A stretch of DNA of 5,441 bases from MGIIb-O2 sp964003245 (GTDB lineage Archaea > Thermoplasmatota > Poseidoniia > Poseidoniales > Thalassarchaeaceae). Position numbers and translations under genes: made by a program. Shown here one piece after another: positions 1 to 5,441 of the stretch. Each line of letters begins with the position of its first letter. The first letter of the stretch is position 1. The stretch is from contig CAXFIU010000056.1 in NCBI GenBank assembly GCA_964003245.1, positions 1 through 5,441 of the forward strand. Direction: 5' to 3'. Below the pieces are notes generated by a model. It searched no databases, was not told the origin of the DNA, and worked only from the letters and a program-made list of their open reading frames with translations.

Positions 1-26
1 CCTTGTCCTTGACCTTGACCTTGTCC
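1..26 (-). repeat. Gly-Gln coding hexamer repeat
   Basis: Four tandem six-base units (GGACAA or GGTCAA on the minus strand) encode GQGQGQGQ and are cut by the window edge. The unit alternates between GGA and GGT glycine codons. The tract is probably a flexible linker after the calcium repeats and may continue outside the window. Confidence 0.7.
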
Positions 27-542
27 TTCACCTTCTTGTTCTGATTCGCCGCCACCGTCGGTACCGCCGTCTCCGTCACCTTCATCATTTCCTGGGAAAT
101 CAGGATCATATGCGTCAGGTATTCCGTCGCCATCAGAGTCAGATGATGAACCATCGTTAGGATCATTAGGGAACGGATCGGAACCGTCAGCCACACCATC
201 TCCATCAGTATCAGCACTGTTCGGGTTTGTTCCCGAAGCGTACTCCTGAGAGTTGGATAAGCCATCGCCATCCGGATCTGCGTTCGCATCACTAGCGGAA
301 AGAGGATTTAGCCCGTAAGCTACTTCCCATCCATCTGGTAATCCATCGTTGTCAGTATCTGCATTGTTCATGTCTGTTCCTGCAGCCTGCTCCTCAGCAT
401 TGGTTAGTCCGTCTCCATCCCAATCTGCTCCACCATCTGATGGATCGAGTGGGTCAGAACCGTCGGCTTGAACACCGACTGAACCTGCCATTAGCACAAG
501 GAGTAGTGCAATCAACATACTCATATTCTTCGTTTTCTTCAT
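1..542 (-). CDS. Secreted calcium-binding (thrombospondin type 3-like) repeat protein, 3' end outside window
   Basis: This is the first 180 codons of a gene that runs off the left edge. Residues 1-26 look like a Sec signal peptide: a KKTK start, a hydrophobic core (LIALLLVLMAG) and a likely cleavage after VQA. Residues 39-149 carry repeated Asp/Gly calcium loops: DWDGDGLTNAEE (40-51), DTDNDGLPDGWE (62-73), DPDGDGLSNSQE (89-100), DTDGDGVADG (111-120) and DSDGDGIPDAYD (135-146). This pattern is typical of thrombospondin type 3-like repeats that fold around calcium in extracellular proteins. Residues 151-165 are a Gly/Asp spacer, followed by Glu/Gln/Gly repeats ending in GQGQGQGQ at the edge. 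The ATG at 542 is supported by AAGGAAG eight bases upstream and by the signal peptide starting there. G+C is clearly higher than in the other genes. A surface or exported structural or adhesive role is inferred; the decisive C-terminal part is not visible. Confidence 0.88.
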   Translation of the reverse strand, partial: MKKTKNMSMLIALLLVLMAGSVGVQADGSDPLDPSDGGADWDGDGLTNAEEQAAGTDMNNADTDNDGLPDGWEVAYGLNPLSASDANADPDGDGLSNSQEYASGTNPNSADTDGDGVADGSDPFPNDPNDGSSSDSDGDGIPDAYDPDFPGNDEGDGDGGTDGGGESEQEGEGQGQGQGQ

Positions 543-550
543 TTTTTTTA

Positions 551-557
551 CTTCCTT
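551..557 (-). promoter_or_regulatory. Ribosome binding site of the calcium-repeat protein gene
   Basis: On the minus strand AAGGAAG is followed by eight bases (T then seven A) and the ATG at 542. The spacing is normal for a Shine-Dalgarno site, and the site supports this start over the internal ATG codons at residues 7 and 9. Confidence 0.55.
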
Positions 558-562
558 AAAAT

Positions 563-573
563 TTAGTTATAGA
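563..573 (-). promoter_or_regulatory. Possible archaeal TATA element
   Basis: On the minus strand the AT-rich stretch CTATAACTAAA sits about 25-30 bases before the ATG at 542. In archaea a TATA box lies about 25 bases before the transcript start, so this one would give a nearly leaderless transcript. That conflicts with the ribosome binding site at 551-557, which would not be transcribed. A second AT-rich palindromic stretch at 615-626 (GTTTAGTTAAAC on the plus strand) would leave room for a leader containing the site. Neither is certain. Confidence 0.25.
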
Positions 574-660
574 GTACCCGCTGTTCTCTCTTTCCGAAAA
601 ATGCTTACGCCTGTGTTTAGTTAAACTATTCTCCGGGAGAGTTCGGTGTTATTAGAAAAA

Positions 661-748
661 GAGTTGGATGTTATCTGTGAAACATAAGAAAACGCTATAC
701 TGCGCCTTTTTTTGTCTACTTAACAAATTATTTTAATTTATCCAACTC
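661..748. repeat. Inverted repeat GAGTTGGAT/ATCCAACTC
   Basis: GAGTTGGAT at 661-669 is the exact reverse complement of ATCCAACTC at 740-748, with a 70-base spacer. Read on the minus strand, the second arm is followed at once by five T (660-656). In RNA this could form a long-range stem followed by a U-tract, as in a terminator or attenuator. The large loop makes this tentative. Confidence 0.35.
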
Positions 749-771
749 CTCCTAATTTTTTATCCAATTCC
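737..771. repeat. Direct repeat TTTATCCAAYTCC, two copies 22 bp apart
   Basis: TTTATCCAACTCC at 737-749 and TTTATCCAATTCC at 759-771 differ at one of thirteen positions. The 22-bp period is about two helical turns, which would place both copies on the same DNA face, as in a tandem operator. The AT-rich TGGATAAA on the minus strand could instead be part of a promoter. Confidence 0.45.
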
Positions 772-849
772 GCGGTCATTCATAGGGAACCCTCTGTTCC
801 CTCTAAGTCCAGAGGTGAGTATACACTATTTCAAGGATTCCCGAATTGG
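764..849. repeat. Inverted repeat CCAATTC/GAATTGG
   Basis: CCAATTC at 764-770 is the reverse complement of GAATTGG at 843-849. Start-to-start distance is 79 bases, the same as for the neighbouring GAGTTGGAT pair, so two similar inverted pairs lie side by side. Seven-base matches can arise by chance, so the call is weak on its own. Confidence 0.3.
784..802 (-). terminator. Possible hairpin terminator after the zinc-ribbon protein gene
   Basis: AGGGAAC (784-790) and GTTCCCT (796-802) form a perfect 7-bp stem with a 5-base loop, about 50 bases past the stop at 852. No T-run follows on the minus strand, so it is not a classical intrinsic terminator, and archaeal termination usually relies on U-tracts. 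It may be an RNA 3'-end or processing structure. A second stem, CCTCT (800-804) with AGAGG (811-815), overlaps it and could compete. Confidence 0.3.
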
Positions 850-851
850 TA

Positions 852-1214
852 TCAAGGAGATAGTTTTGATAATTCTGCGTTAAAACGTGCTGAACCTAAG
901 AAATACAAGATAGGAGCAGATATAGTTCCGATTGCCAAAGCAACAAAGAATAGCCCAGACCAAAGTTCGATATCGTTACCTAATGTAAAGTATAAAGTCC
1001 AGCCTGTAAGAAGAGCCAGCCATAATCTATGTCTTCTGCTAAATAAAGCAAATCTAGCTTTAACTATATCATCCGAATATAACTGAGGTACTTCTTCCTC
1101 ATCTGCAAGATCGTGCTCAATTGCACATCTAACGCATACAAGATAACGGGGGCCATTACCACTTACAAATTGATTCTGCGGATAATTTTGTTTACATAAC
1201 CTGCAGTATGGCAT
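852..1214 (-). CDS. Small zinc-ribbon-like protein with two membrane helices, unknown function
   Basis: I do not recognise a named family for this 120-residue protein. The N-terminal 35 residues carry two Cys pairs, CRLC (4-7) and CVRC (27-30), with His34 close by, as in a treble-clef or zinc-ribbon fold binding one zinc. An acidic stretch follows (DEEEV, 38-42). A basic patch (RRHR, 60-63) precedes the first membrane helix (about 64-80), and a second runs from about 84 to 107. The basic patch predicts that both ends, including the zinc-ribbon, face the cytoplasm. Such proteins often act as membrane-bound adaptors or regulators, but no role is shown here. The gene starts 39 bases after pabBA stops, with no clear ribosome binding site, so it may be the last gene of that transcript. 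The Met start directly before the first Cys pair is plausible. Confidence 0.75.
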   Translation of the reverse strand: MPYCRLCKQNYPQNQFVSGNGPRYLVCVRCAIEHDLADEEEVPQLYSDDIVKARFALFSRRHRLWLALLTGWTLYFTLGNDIELWSGLFFVALAIGTISAPILYFLGSARFNAELSKLSP

Positions 1215-1253
1215 GTTGCTTCAACTTACGCACAATGGAATGCTAATTCAAGG

Positions 1254-3563
1254 CTACGGTCTTCTAACCTGACGATTATCACGAATTGATTCAATTAATA
1301 CTGGTTCTTGATGAAGAAAAGAGGAAATTAATTCGTATCCTTGAGGGCTACCAACGGACTCTGGATGAAATTGAATCCCAAAAATCGGATACATCGGATG
1401 TCGAATTCCCATAACTAAACTTTCACTTTGATCCCAAGCATCACAAATCATCAATTTATTCTTGGGAACTAATATTAGACTATTGTACCTCATTAAAACT
1501 AACGGGGATTCTGACTTAGAGTATAATCCAAGATTATCATGTTTAATTGTTGAAGGAACACCATGAACTGCACCCATTGGTGATTCTATCAAATCCCAGC
1601 CAACCGCTAACCCCAAAGCTTGATGGCCCAAACACAGGCCAAGTACTGGAATGTATTTTCCATCTGAAACCATTTTACCTTTGACAGCTAATTTAGCTAT
1701 TTCCATAGTTATCTTAGACTGCTCGGGACGTGATGGCCCCGGTCCAATAATGACACTTTTAGGAGTGAAATTTTCTAACCAATATTTTATTCTATTAGAG
1801 ATATTAGAATTATCTTTTGGACGTCCTTCAACTATTCTGACTGAGAATCCCATCTTCACTATTGAATTAGCAATATTTTCGGTAAAAGAATCTAGATTGT
1901 CTATCAATAATACGTCTGATGGAAATGATATATCAGAATCTCCTCTAATTATCTTACCAACTTTTTTCTTCAACTGAGGAGACATTGGTTTTATTTTACT
2001 GATAGGTCCATTAACCTGAGGAATAGGTAATATTTCTACTTCTCTTTTGGGAAGTTCTTCTGCAGAAAAACCTGTTCTAAATCCCCAAGTAGAATCTGTA
2101 ATTGCTGTAGCTTTCCATCGTGCTTCCTCAACTTCAGAAGAAGAATTGGAGCCAATTACAATTCCTCCTCCAGCTTGAACTCTGCCATGCCATTGATTAG
2201 GACCTGAATGAGCTTCCAATGTACGAATTAAGATATTAAATTCAGAAATTCCTGAGCTTGAGTGGAAATGTCCAATTGAGCCTGTCCAAGCACCTCTTGG
2301 TGATTCTTCGATTTCATTTATTGCAGCAATAGATGCAATCTTCGGACAACCAGTAATTGAACCACCTGGAAATAATGCAGATATTATCTTACCAAATCCA
2401 ATATTAGATATTAGTTTACCAGAAACTCCACTGACTAAATGTTGGACTGTTGATAATGCCTCTATACGGAAATCTGACCAATATACGCTTCCTGGCTCAC
2501 AAATCTTTGATAAATCATGTTTTTTCAAATCAACTAACATTAGATGCTCAGCTATTTCTTTCTCAGATGAAGCCATCTCAGCTTGCAAAATCTTATCTTC
2601 TTTGGAAGATTTACCGCGAGGGTAGGTTCCTTTTATTGGTCGTGTAGATACTATACCTTTGTTGGTTCTTAAGAGACGCTCTGGACTTGCTGAAGCAATA
2701 CTCCATCCATGATCATGAACATATAACCATGAGGCGAAAGGAGAAGGATTCATTTCCATCATTCTTTGAAATGCGTTCCATGGATGGATTTGCATAGAGC
2801 CTGTCCATTTTCTTCCATAATTCAATTGATAAAAATGTCCTTGTCGGATACTTTCTTTAATCTTGTCAACTTTTCTTGCATGTGATGCGTCACTTTCAGA
2901 CTCTGGTACTGAGAATTCTTCTAATTTAGGGAAATTATTATTCTTTACAATAGATAACCCATTATTATCTACTTCTTCCAACCAAGGATGATTAGGGACT
3001 GAGATTATACTTAATTTGTCTGTTTTCCTATGGTGTATCCACCATGCATCAGACCTCCATAGCACTCCTAAGAGAGTACCATCTTGTGGATTATTAGCCA
3101 AATTGATTCCAACTGACCATTTGTTTAAGTCATATCCTAAAATACCAGTAAATCCTCCAGGAATTATCGGATAATTGTTAACATTCTCATAAGGTAACTC
3201 CAGATCTTCTGCAATTTGAATTGCCATTTCAAGTGTTTCAACTTGATATTCATTCACCGTTTCCCACATAGACTTGTGATACTTCTGAACTAAGACTATT
3301 AATTCATTATTATTTCCTAAATTTATATCTCCTTGAAGAGCAGATGATGGATCTAATTCAATTTCACCAAGTGGTTCAAAAAATAATATACGCACACTTT
3401 GTAAACAAGGAAGAAAGGAGTATTCAGATAAATCTGTAACAGGACCGCCAGAGTTCAAGATCAATTCATCTTGTTCAGGAAATTGTGAATCTCTGTAATA
3501 TTCTAATAATGAAATAATAGGGTTCTCAATGTAATTTGGAAAGGTACGAAACTCAGGTATCAT
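1254..3563 (-). CDS. pabBA: Single-chain aminodeoxychorismate synthase (PabB-PabA fusion)
   Basis: The enzyme makes 4-amino-4-deoxychorismate from chorismate and glutamine, the first step from chorismate to p-aminobenzoate. Residues about 1-495 are the chorismate-binding part: LILNSGG (34-40, matching the structural tryptophan-site strand), FYQLN (244-248), SPER (293-296), PIKGT (309-313), GGSITGCPK (400-408), WTGSIG (426-431) and AGGGIV (464-469). Lys311 in PIKGT marks PabB; anthranilate synthases normally have Ala there (PIAGT). GGSITG and W.GSIG also match PabB better than TrpE. After a linker (about 498-548), residues 550-752 are a class I glutaminase: DNLDSF (555-560), GPGP (607-610), nucleophile Cys644 in GLCLGHQ, and His733 and Glu735 in FHPES. 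All catalytic residues are present. The fusion is longer than E. coli PabB plus PabA, mainly at the N-terminus and linker. GAGGTGA at 3579-3573, inside the end of the lyase gene, supports the ATG at 3563. A TrpEG-type anthranilate synthase is the main alternative and is disfavoured. Confidence 0.9.
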   Translation of the reverse strand: MIPEFRTFPNYIENPIISLLEYYRDSQFPEQDELILNSGGPVTDLSEYSFLPCLQSVRILFFEPLGEIELDPSSALQGDINLGNNNELIVLVQKYHKSMWETVNEYQVETLEMAIQIAEDLELPYENVNNYPIIPGGFTGILGYDLNKWSVGINLANNPQDGTLLGVLWRSDAWWIHHRKTDKLSIISVPNHPWLEEVDNNGLSIVKNNNFPKLEEFSVPESESDASHARKVDKIKESIRQGHFYQLNYGRKWTGSMQIHPWNAFQRMMEMNPSPFASWLYVHDHGWSIASASPERLLRTNKGIVSTRPIKGTYPRGKSSKEDKILQAEMASSEKEIAEHLMLVDLKKHDLSKICEPGSVYWSDFRIEALSTVQHLVSGVSGKLISNIGFGKIISALFPGGSITGCPKIASIAAINEIEESPRGAWTGSIGHFHSSSGISEFNILIRTLEAHSGPNQWHGRVQAGGGIVIGSNSSSEVEEARWKATAITDSTWGFRTGFSAEELPKREVEILPIPQVNGPISKIKPMSPQLKKKVGKIIRGDSDISFPSDVLLIDNLDSFTENIANSIVKMGFSVRIVEGRPKDNSNISNRIKYWLENFTPKSVIIGPGPSRPEQSKITMEIAKLAVKGKMVSDGKYIPVLGLCLGHQALGLAVGWDLIESPMGAVHGVPSTIKHDNLGLYSKSESPLVLMRYNSLILVPKNKLMICDAWDQSESLVMGIRHPMYPIFGIQFHPESVGSPQGYELISSFLHQEPVLIESIRDNRQVRRP

Positions 3564-3567
3564 AATA

Positions 3568-4350
3568 TCAACTCACCTCATCAATTGATTCCCAACCATC
3601 AGATAATCGTGATAACCAGCAAGACATTGCAGATTCATATAATCGGCCACGAGGTTTGCCAATTGATCTACCGTCTATTGCTCCCAATGATTGAATTCCC
3701 ATGCCACTACCAATTACAATCATTTCCTTGGCTCTCAAGATTAAATTCATTGTTATAATTGCTGGCCTAATTGGGATACCTGAATTTTCCAGACAATTAT
3801 AGATCTGTTCTAAGGTTATTGAGTCTAAGGCTCCATTTTCTACTCTCGGATAGTAGGCAGTACCATCTGTATCAAGAATAATTGGCATACATCTATCTCC
3901 ATCGATTAAACAATTATTTTCAATCAGTAAGGATATGTCGGCATTGTTTTCTAAGGCCATTTTTCTTGCATCAAAATATGGTTTCCAGTCACCATGTTTC
4001 GTACCTCTAATCTCTCCATTCCATCTTGGAGCAGATACAGTAATTGCTTTCAGAACATTCGGCCACGATTGATTTAAACGAGGGGTCAAAGAAATTATTC
4101 CTTCATTAGTTATACTTATTTTGACTAAGAATGGAGGTTGATCTTCTTGGACTATGGACTCCGCAGAAAAATCTAGATTTGTTAATTCTTTGAAAATATT
4201 TCTTCTGAAATTTTCAGGTAAAGAAAAATTAAGTCTGTGCGCATGTCTCTCCATTCTATCGAAATGTAAGCTTGCAGCTAGTAGACTTTCTTTACCGTCC
4301 CAAGCAACAGTAGACCACACCTCAAACCGTGGGTTGGGGTTTTCGGTCAT
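3568..4350 (-). CDS. pabC: Class IV PLP-dependent enzyme, probable aminodeoxychorismate lyase (PabC-like)
   Basis: The family of fold-type IV PLP enzymes includes 4-amino-4-deoxychorismate lyase, branched-chain aminotransferases and D-amino acid aminotransferases. Family features in order are LHFDR (28-32, matching the usual H..R near the N-terminus), Lys118 in GTKHGDW (the expected PLP Schiff-base lysine), ARKMALENNADISLLIENN (128-146), YPRVENGALDSIT (167-179, usually TP....GaL.GiT) and GSGMGIQSLGAIDGR (214-228). Length (260) fits the family. The residue expected to be Glu bonding the PLP ring nitrogen appears as Asp150, and the Asn after it is not conserved. The adjacent pabBA gene makes the lyase substrate, which is the main reason to prefer PabC: it would yield p-aminobenzoate and pyruvate. 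Without that context an aminotransferase would be equally likely. The ATG at 4350 has only a poor GGCGGT upstream, two bases away, and an in-frame stop lies a short way upstream, so an extended start is unlikely. Confidence 0.75.
   Translation of the reverse strand: MTENPNPRFEVWSTVAWDGKESLLAASLHFDRMERHAHRLNFSLPENFRRNIFKELTNLDFSAESIVQEDQPPFLVKISITNEGIISLTPRLNQSWPNVLKAITVSAPRWNGEIRGTKHGDWKPYFDARKMALENNADISLLIENNCLIDGDRCMPIILDTDGTAYYPRVENGALDSITLEQIYNCLENSGIPIRPAIITMNLILRAKEMIVIGSGMGIQSLGAIDGRSIGKPRGRLYESAMSCWLSRLSDGWESIDEVS
3573..3579 (-). promoter_or_regulatory. Ribosome binding site of pabBA inside the end of the lyase gene
   Basis: On the minus strand GAGGTGA lies nine bases before the ATG at 3563 and overlaps the last codons of the lyase gene (stop at 3570-3568). 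It matches the complement of the archaeal/bacterial 16S rRNA 3' end well. The position implies translational coupling of the two genes. Confidence 0.8.
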
Positions 4351-4394
4351 GTACCGCCGTAAACTTACAACTCTTCAAATTCTTCTAAGAGATT

Positions 4395-5441
4395 TCACAG
4401 AATGTCATCAATAAAAGATGTATCAATATCTTCTTCCAATTCAGATAATTCTTCAGCCATATCATCTAGATCATCTAGATCAAAGTCATCTGCTAAGTCA
4501 CTGAGATCGTCTAAATCGATCTCCTCGTCATCTACAAGTAATTCATCTACAACTTCATTATCAAGCTGTGTAGGAGGTAAAGAATCAATATTCATTTGTT
4601 CATCGAATTGTACATTTTCTACAGTATCGGAGATAAACTCATCTTCTGAAAAGTCATCTTCCATTCCGAAATCTTCGTCATACATCTGTTCCTCCATTTC
4701 TACTTCTAGAGTACCCATCTCCCAAGGTTGTGGTGCAGATCGGCCTCTAGGTTTCAAAATCAATACCCCTCCTAATAATATCATTATTGCTGAAACTAAA
4801 GCAATTATCATATTCATATCGCCATCAATTAATTGATTTATCCAAGATACCCCGGAATCATCCAAGCCACCACTATCTGTACCAAAAGCAGATTCGGACC
4901 AAGGCTGTATTTCTAGAGGGTCAACAGCAAGGCGATGAACTTCTCCATCAAATCCTACTATAGCAATCCAATAGGAAACCTCATTGTTAAGAGAATATTG
5001 ATTACCCGTTTCAAATGGAGTTGCCTGCCATGTATAGCTTGAATATGGTTTGGCTACGTTTTGGGAAGTGTCTGCATCGCGAGTATCTTCGAAAGGAGTT
5101 GAAGATAAGAAAATGTAATATGATTCGATAGTTGGATCATTTTTATCATCCCATTCAATTTGAATTCTAGTTCCAGTACTATCCCAATAAGCAATTATTC
5201 CACCTATCTCAGGAATATGGAGACCGGGATCAAGAATATTTTCGTTGATTAAAGCTATTGAAGATGTTTTGATTCCTTCATCCCAATAATTCCCTGAAGA
5301 ATCAACAGGAATTACACTGACCCAGAACATAATATTCGGAGCTAATGGGCTACCATCTGAAAATTGTTGAAGTAAGACCGGCATCTCTACATCTCTATCA
5401 ATAACCATTGCAGGTTGACGGTTGACTAAAGAACTGAAAGG
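4395..5441 (-). CDS. Surface protein with FN3-like domain, one membrane helix and acidic tail, 5' end outside window
   Basis: The frame is open to the right edge with no stop. The first internal Met (5408) would give 337 residues without a signal peptide, although the protein has an apparent outer domain, so the true start is probably outside the window. Numbering from that Met, residues about 22-60 look like the end of one beta domain (FWVSVIPVDSSGN) and about 70-165 like a fibronectin type III domain (RIQIEWDD, IESYYIFLSS, VSYWIAIVGFDG). Residues about 198-219 form one hydrophobic helix, followed by KPRGR, which predicts an outside N-terminus and cytoplasmic tail. The tail (224-337) has no Lys, Arg or His and very many Asp and Glu, with an LDDL-type pattern near the end. 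No named family is recognised. A cell-surface or envelope-anchoring role with an intracellular acidic interaction tail is inferred. The lyase gene starts 44 bases after its stop. Confidence 0.82.
   Translation of the reverse strand, partial: PFSSLVNRQPAMVIDRDVEMPVLLQQFSDGSPLAPNIMFWVSVIPVDSSGNYWDEGIKTSSIALINENILDPGLHIPEIGGIIAYWDSTGTRIQIEWDDKNDPTIESYYIFLSSTPFEDTRDADTSQNVAKPYSSYTWQATPFETGNQYSLNNEVSYWIAIVGFDGEVHRLAVDPLEIQPWSESAFGTDSGGLDDSGVSWINQLIDGDMNMIIALVSAIMILLGGVLILKPRGRSAPQPWEMGTLEVEMEEQMYDEDFGMEDDFSEDEFISDTVENVQFDEQMNIDSLPPTQLDNEVVDELLVDDEEIDLDDLSDLADDFDLDDLDDMAEELSELEEDIDTSFIDDIL
4462..4482 (-). repeat. Nine-base tandem repeat coding Leu-Asp-Asp
   Basis: TCATCTAGA (plus strand) occurs twice in tandem with a partial third unit. 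On the minus strand it encodes part of DLDDLDD in the acidic tail of the FN3-like protein. It may reflect local slippage that expanded the tail. Confidence 0.6.

Larger units (their letters stand above)
543..851. other. 309-base intergenic region with repeats and hairpins, no gene seen
   Basis: This is the largest non-coding stretch, lying after the zinc-ribbon protein gene and before the secreted repeat protein gene. I found only very short reading frames (about seven codons) on either strand and no tRNA-like fold. It holds four copies of a GAGTTGG/GAATTGG word, a perfect 7-bp hairpin at 784-802, a near-palindrome at 615-626 and several AT-rich tracts. It should contain the 3' end of the upstream transcript and the promoter and leader of the downstream gene. 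A small RNA cannot be excluded. Confidence 0.6.

Noticed and set aside
746..752. Strong Shine-Dalgarno-like GGAGGAG on the minus strand in the intergenic region
   Set aside because: No ATG or GTG start with a meaningful frame follows at proper distance; a TTG start would end after a few codons.
543..851. Hidden small gene, tRNA or CRISPR array in the intergenic region
   Set aside because: Frames are about seven codons at most, no cloverleaf was found, and the repeats are too short and irregularly oriented for CRISPR.
1651..1977. Plus-strand reading frame of 108 codons
   Set aside because: It lies wholly opposite the PabA domain and linker of pabBA, where the minus frame has full catalytic motifs. 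No ribosome binding site or recognisable domain.
2450..2647. Plus-strand reading frame of 65 codons
   Set aside because: It is antisense to the conserved PabB core including the PIKGT region, and shows no protein features.
1254..3563. Anthranilate synthase TrpE-TrpG fusion
   Set aside because: The domain order fits, but PIKGT with Lys311, GGSITG and W.GSIG are PabB features, and the coupled class IV PLP enzyme fits p-aminobenzoate synthesis. It is kept as the main alternative.
4154..4414. Plus-strand reading frame of 86 codons
   Set aside because: It is opposite the start of the lyase gene and its upstream gap, and has no supporting motif.
4402..4836. Serine-rich plus-strand reading frame of 144 codons
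   Set aside because: It is the antisense of the Asp/Glu-rich tail: GAT/GAA-type codons read backwards give Ser-rich sequence. It has no domain, and the minus-strand protein is clearly structured.
5406..5408. ATG at 5408 as the true start of the FN3-like protein
   Set aside because: The frame stays open upstream to the window edge, and starting here would leave a membrane protein with an outer domain but no signal peptide.

Overview
The window holds five protein genes, all read on the minus strand, so the layout is described from right to left. Two genes run off the edges. The most likely source is an archaeon, perhaps a marine Thermoplasmatota/Poseidoniia (Marine Group II/III)-like euryarchaeon. 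This rests on an archaeal-type GAGGTGA ribosome binding site, the lack of clear bacterial promoters, and the mix of Asp-rich calcium-repeat secreted proteins with FN3-type membrane proteins carrying acidic tails. The taxon is an inference. Most of the window is AT-rich (about one third G+C by eye); the leftmost gene is close to half G+C.

Layout: (1) 5441-4395, the 3' part of a surface protein gene with an FN3-like domain, one membrane helix and a very acidic C-terminal tail. (2) 4350-3568, a class IV PLP-dependent enzyme, probably aminodeoxychorismate lyase (PabC-like). (3) 3563-1254, a single-chain aminodeoxychorismate synthase with the chorismate-binding PabB part first and the glutaminase PabA part second. 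(4) 1214-852, a small protein with a CxxC...CxxC zinc-ribbon-like head and two membrane helices. (5) A 309-base intergenic stretch (851-543) rich in short repeats and hairpins, then (6) 542-1, the start of a secreted calcium-binding (thrombospondin type 3-like) repeat protein whose 3' end lies outside the window.

Genes 2 and 3 form one metabolic module. PabBA would convert chorismate and glutamine to 4-amino-4-deoxychorismate, and the PabC-like enzyme would release pyruvate to give p-aminobenzoate for folate-type cofactors. They are 4 bases apart and the ribosome binding site of pabBA lies inside the end of pabC, so they are almost certainly co-transcribed. Gaps of 44 and 39 bases on either side allow the FN3-like gene and the zinc-ribbon gene to share the transcript, but nothing shows a functional link. 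No mobile element, CRISPR array, tRNA or rRNA was seen. The points most worth a second look are the PabB-PabA domain order, altered cofactor-site residues in the lyase, the acidic tail with no basic residue, and the repeat-rich leader of the secreted protein gene.
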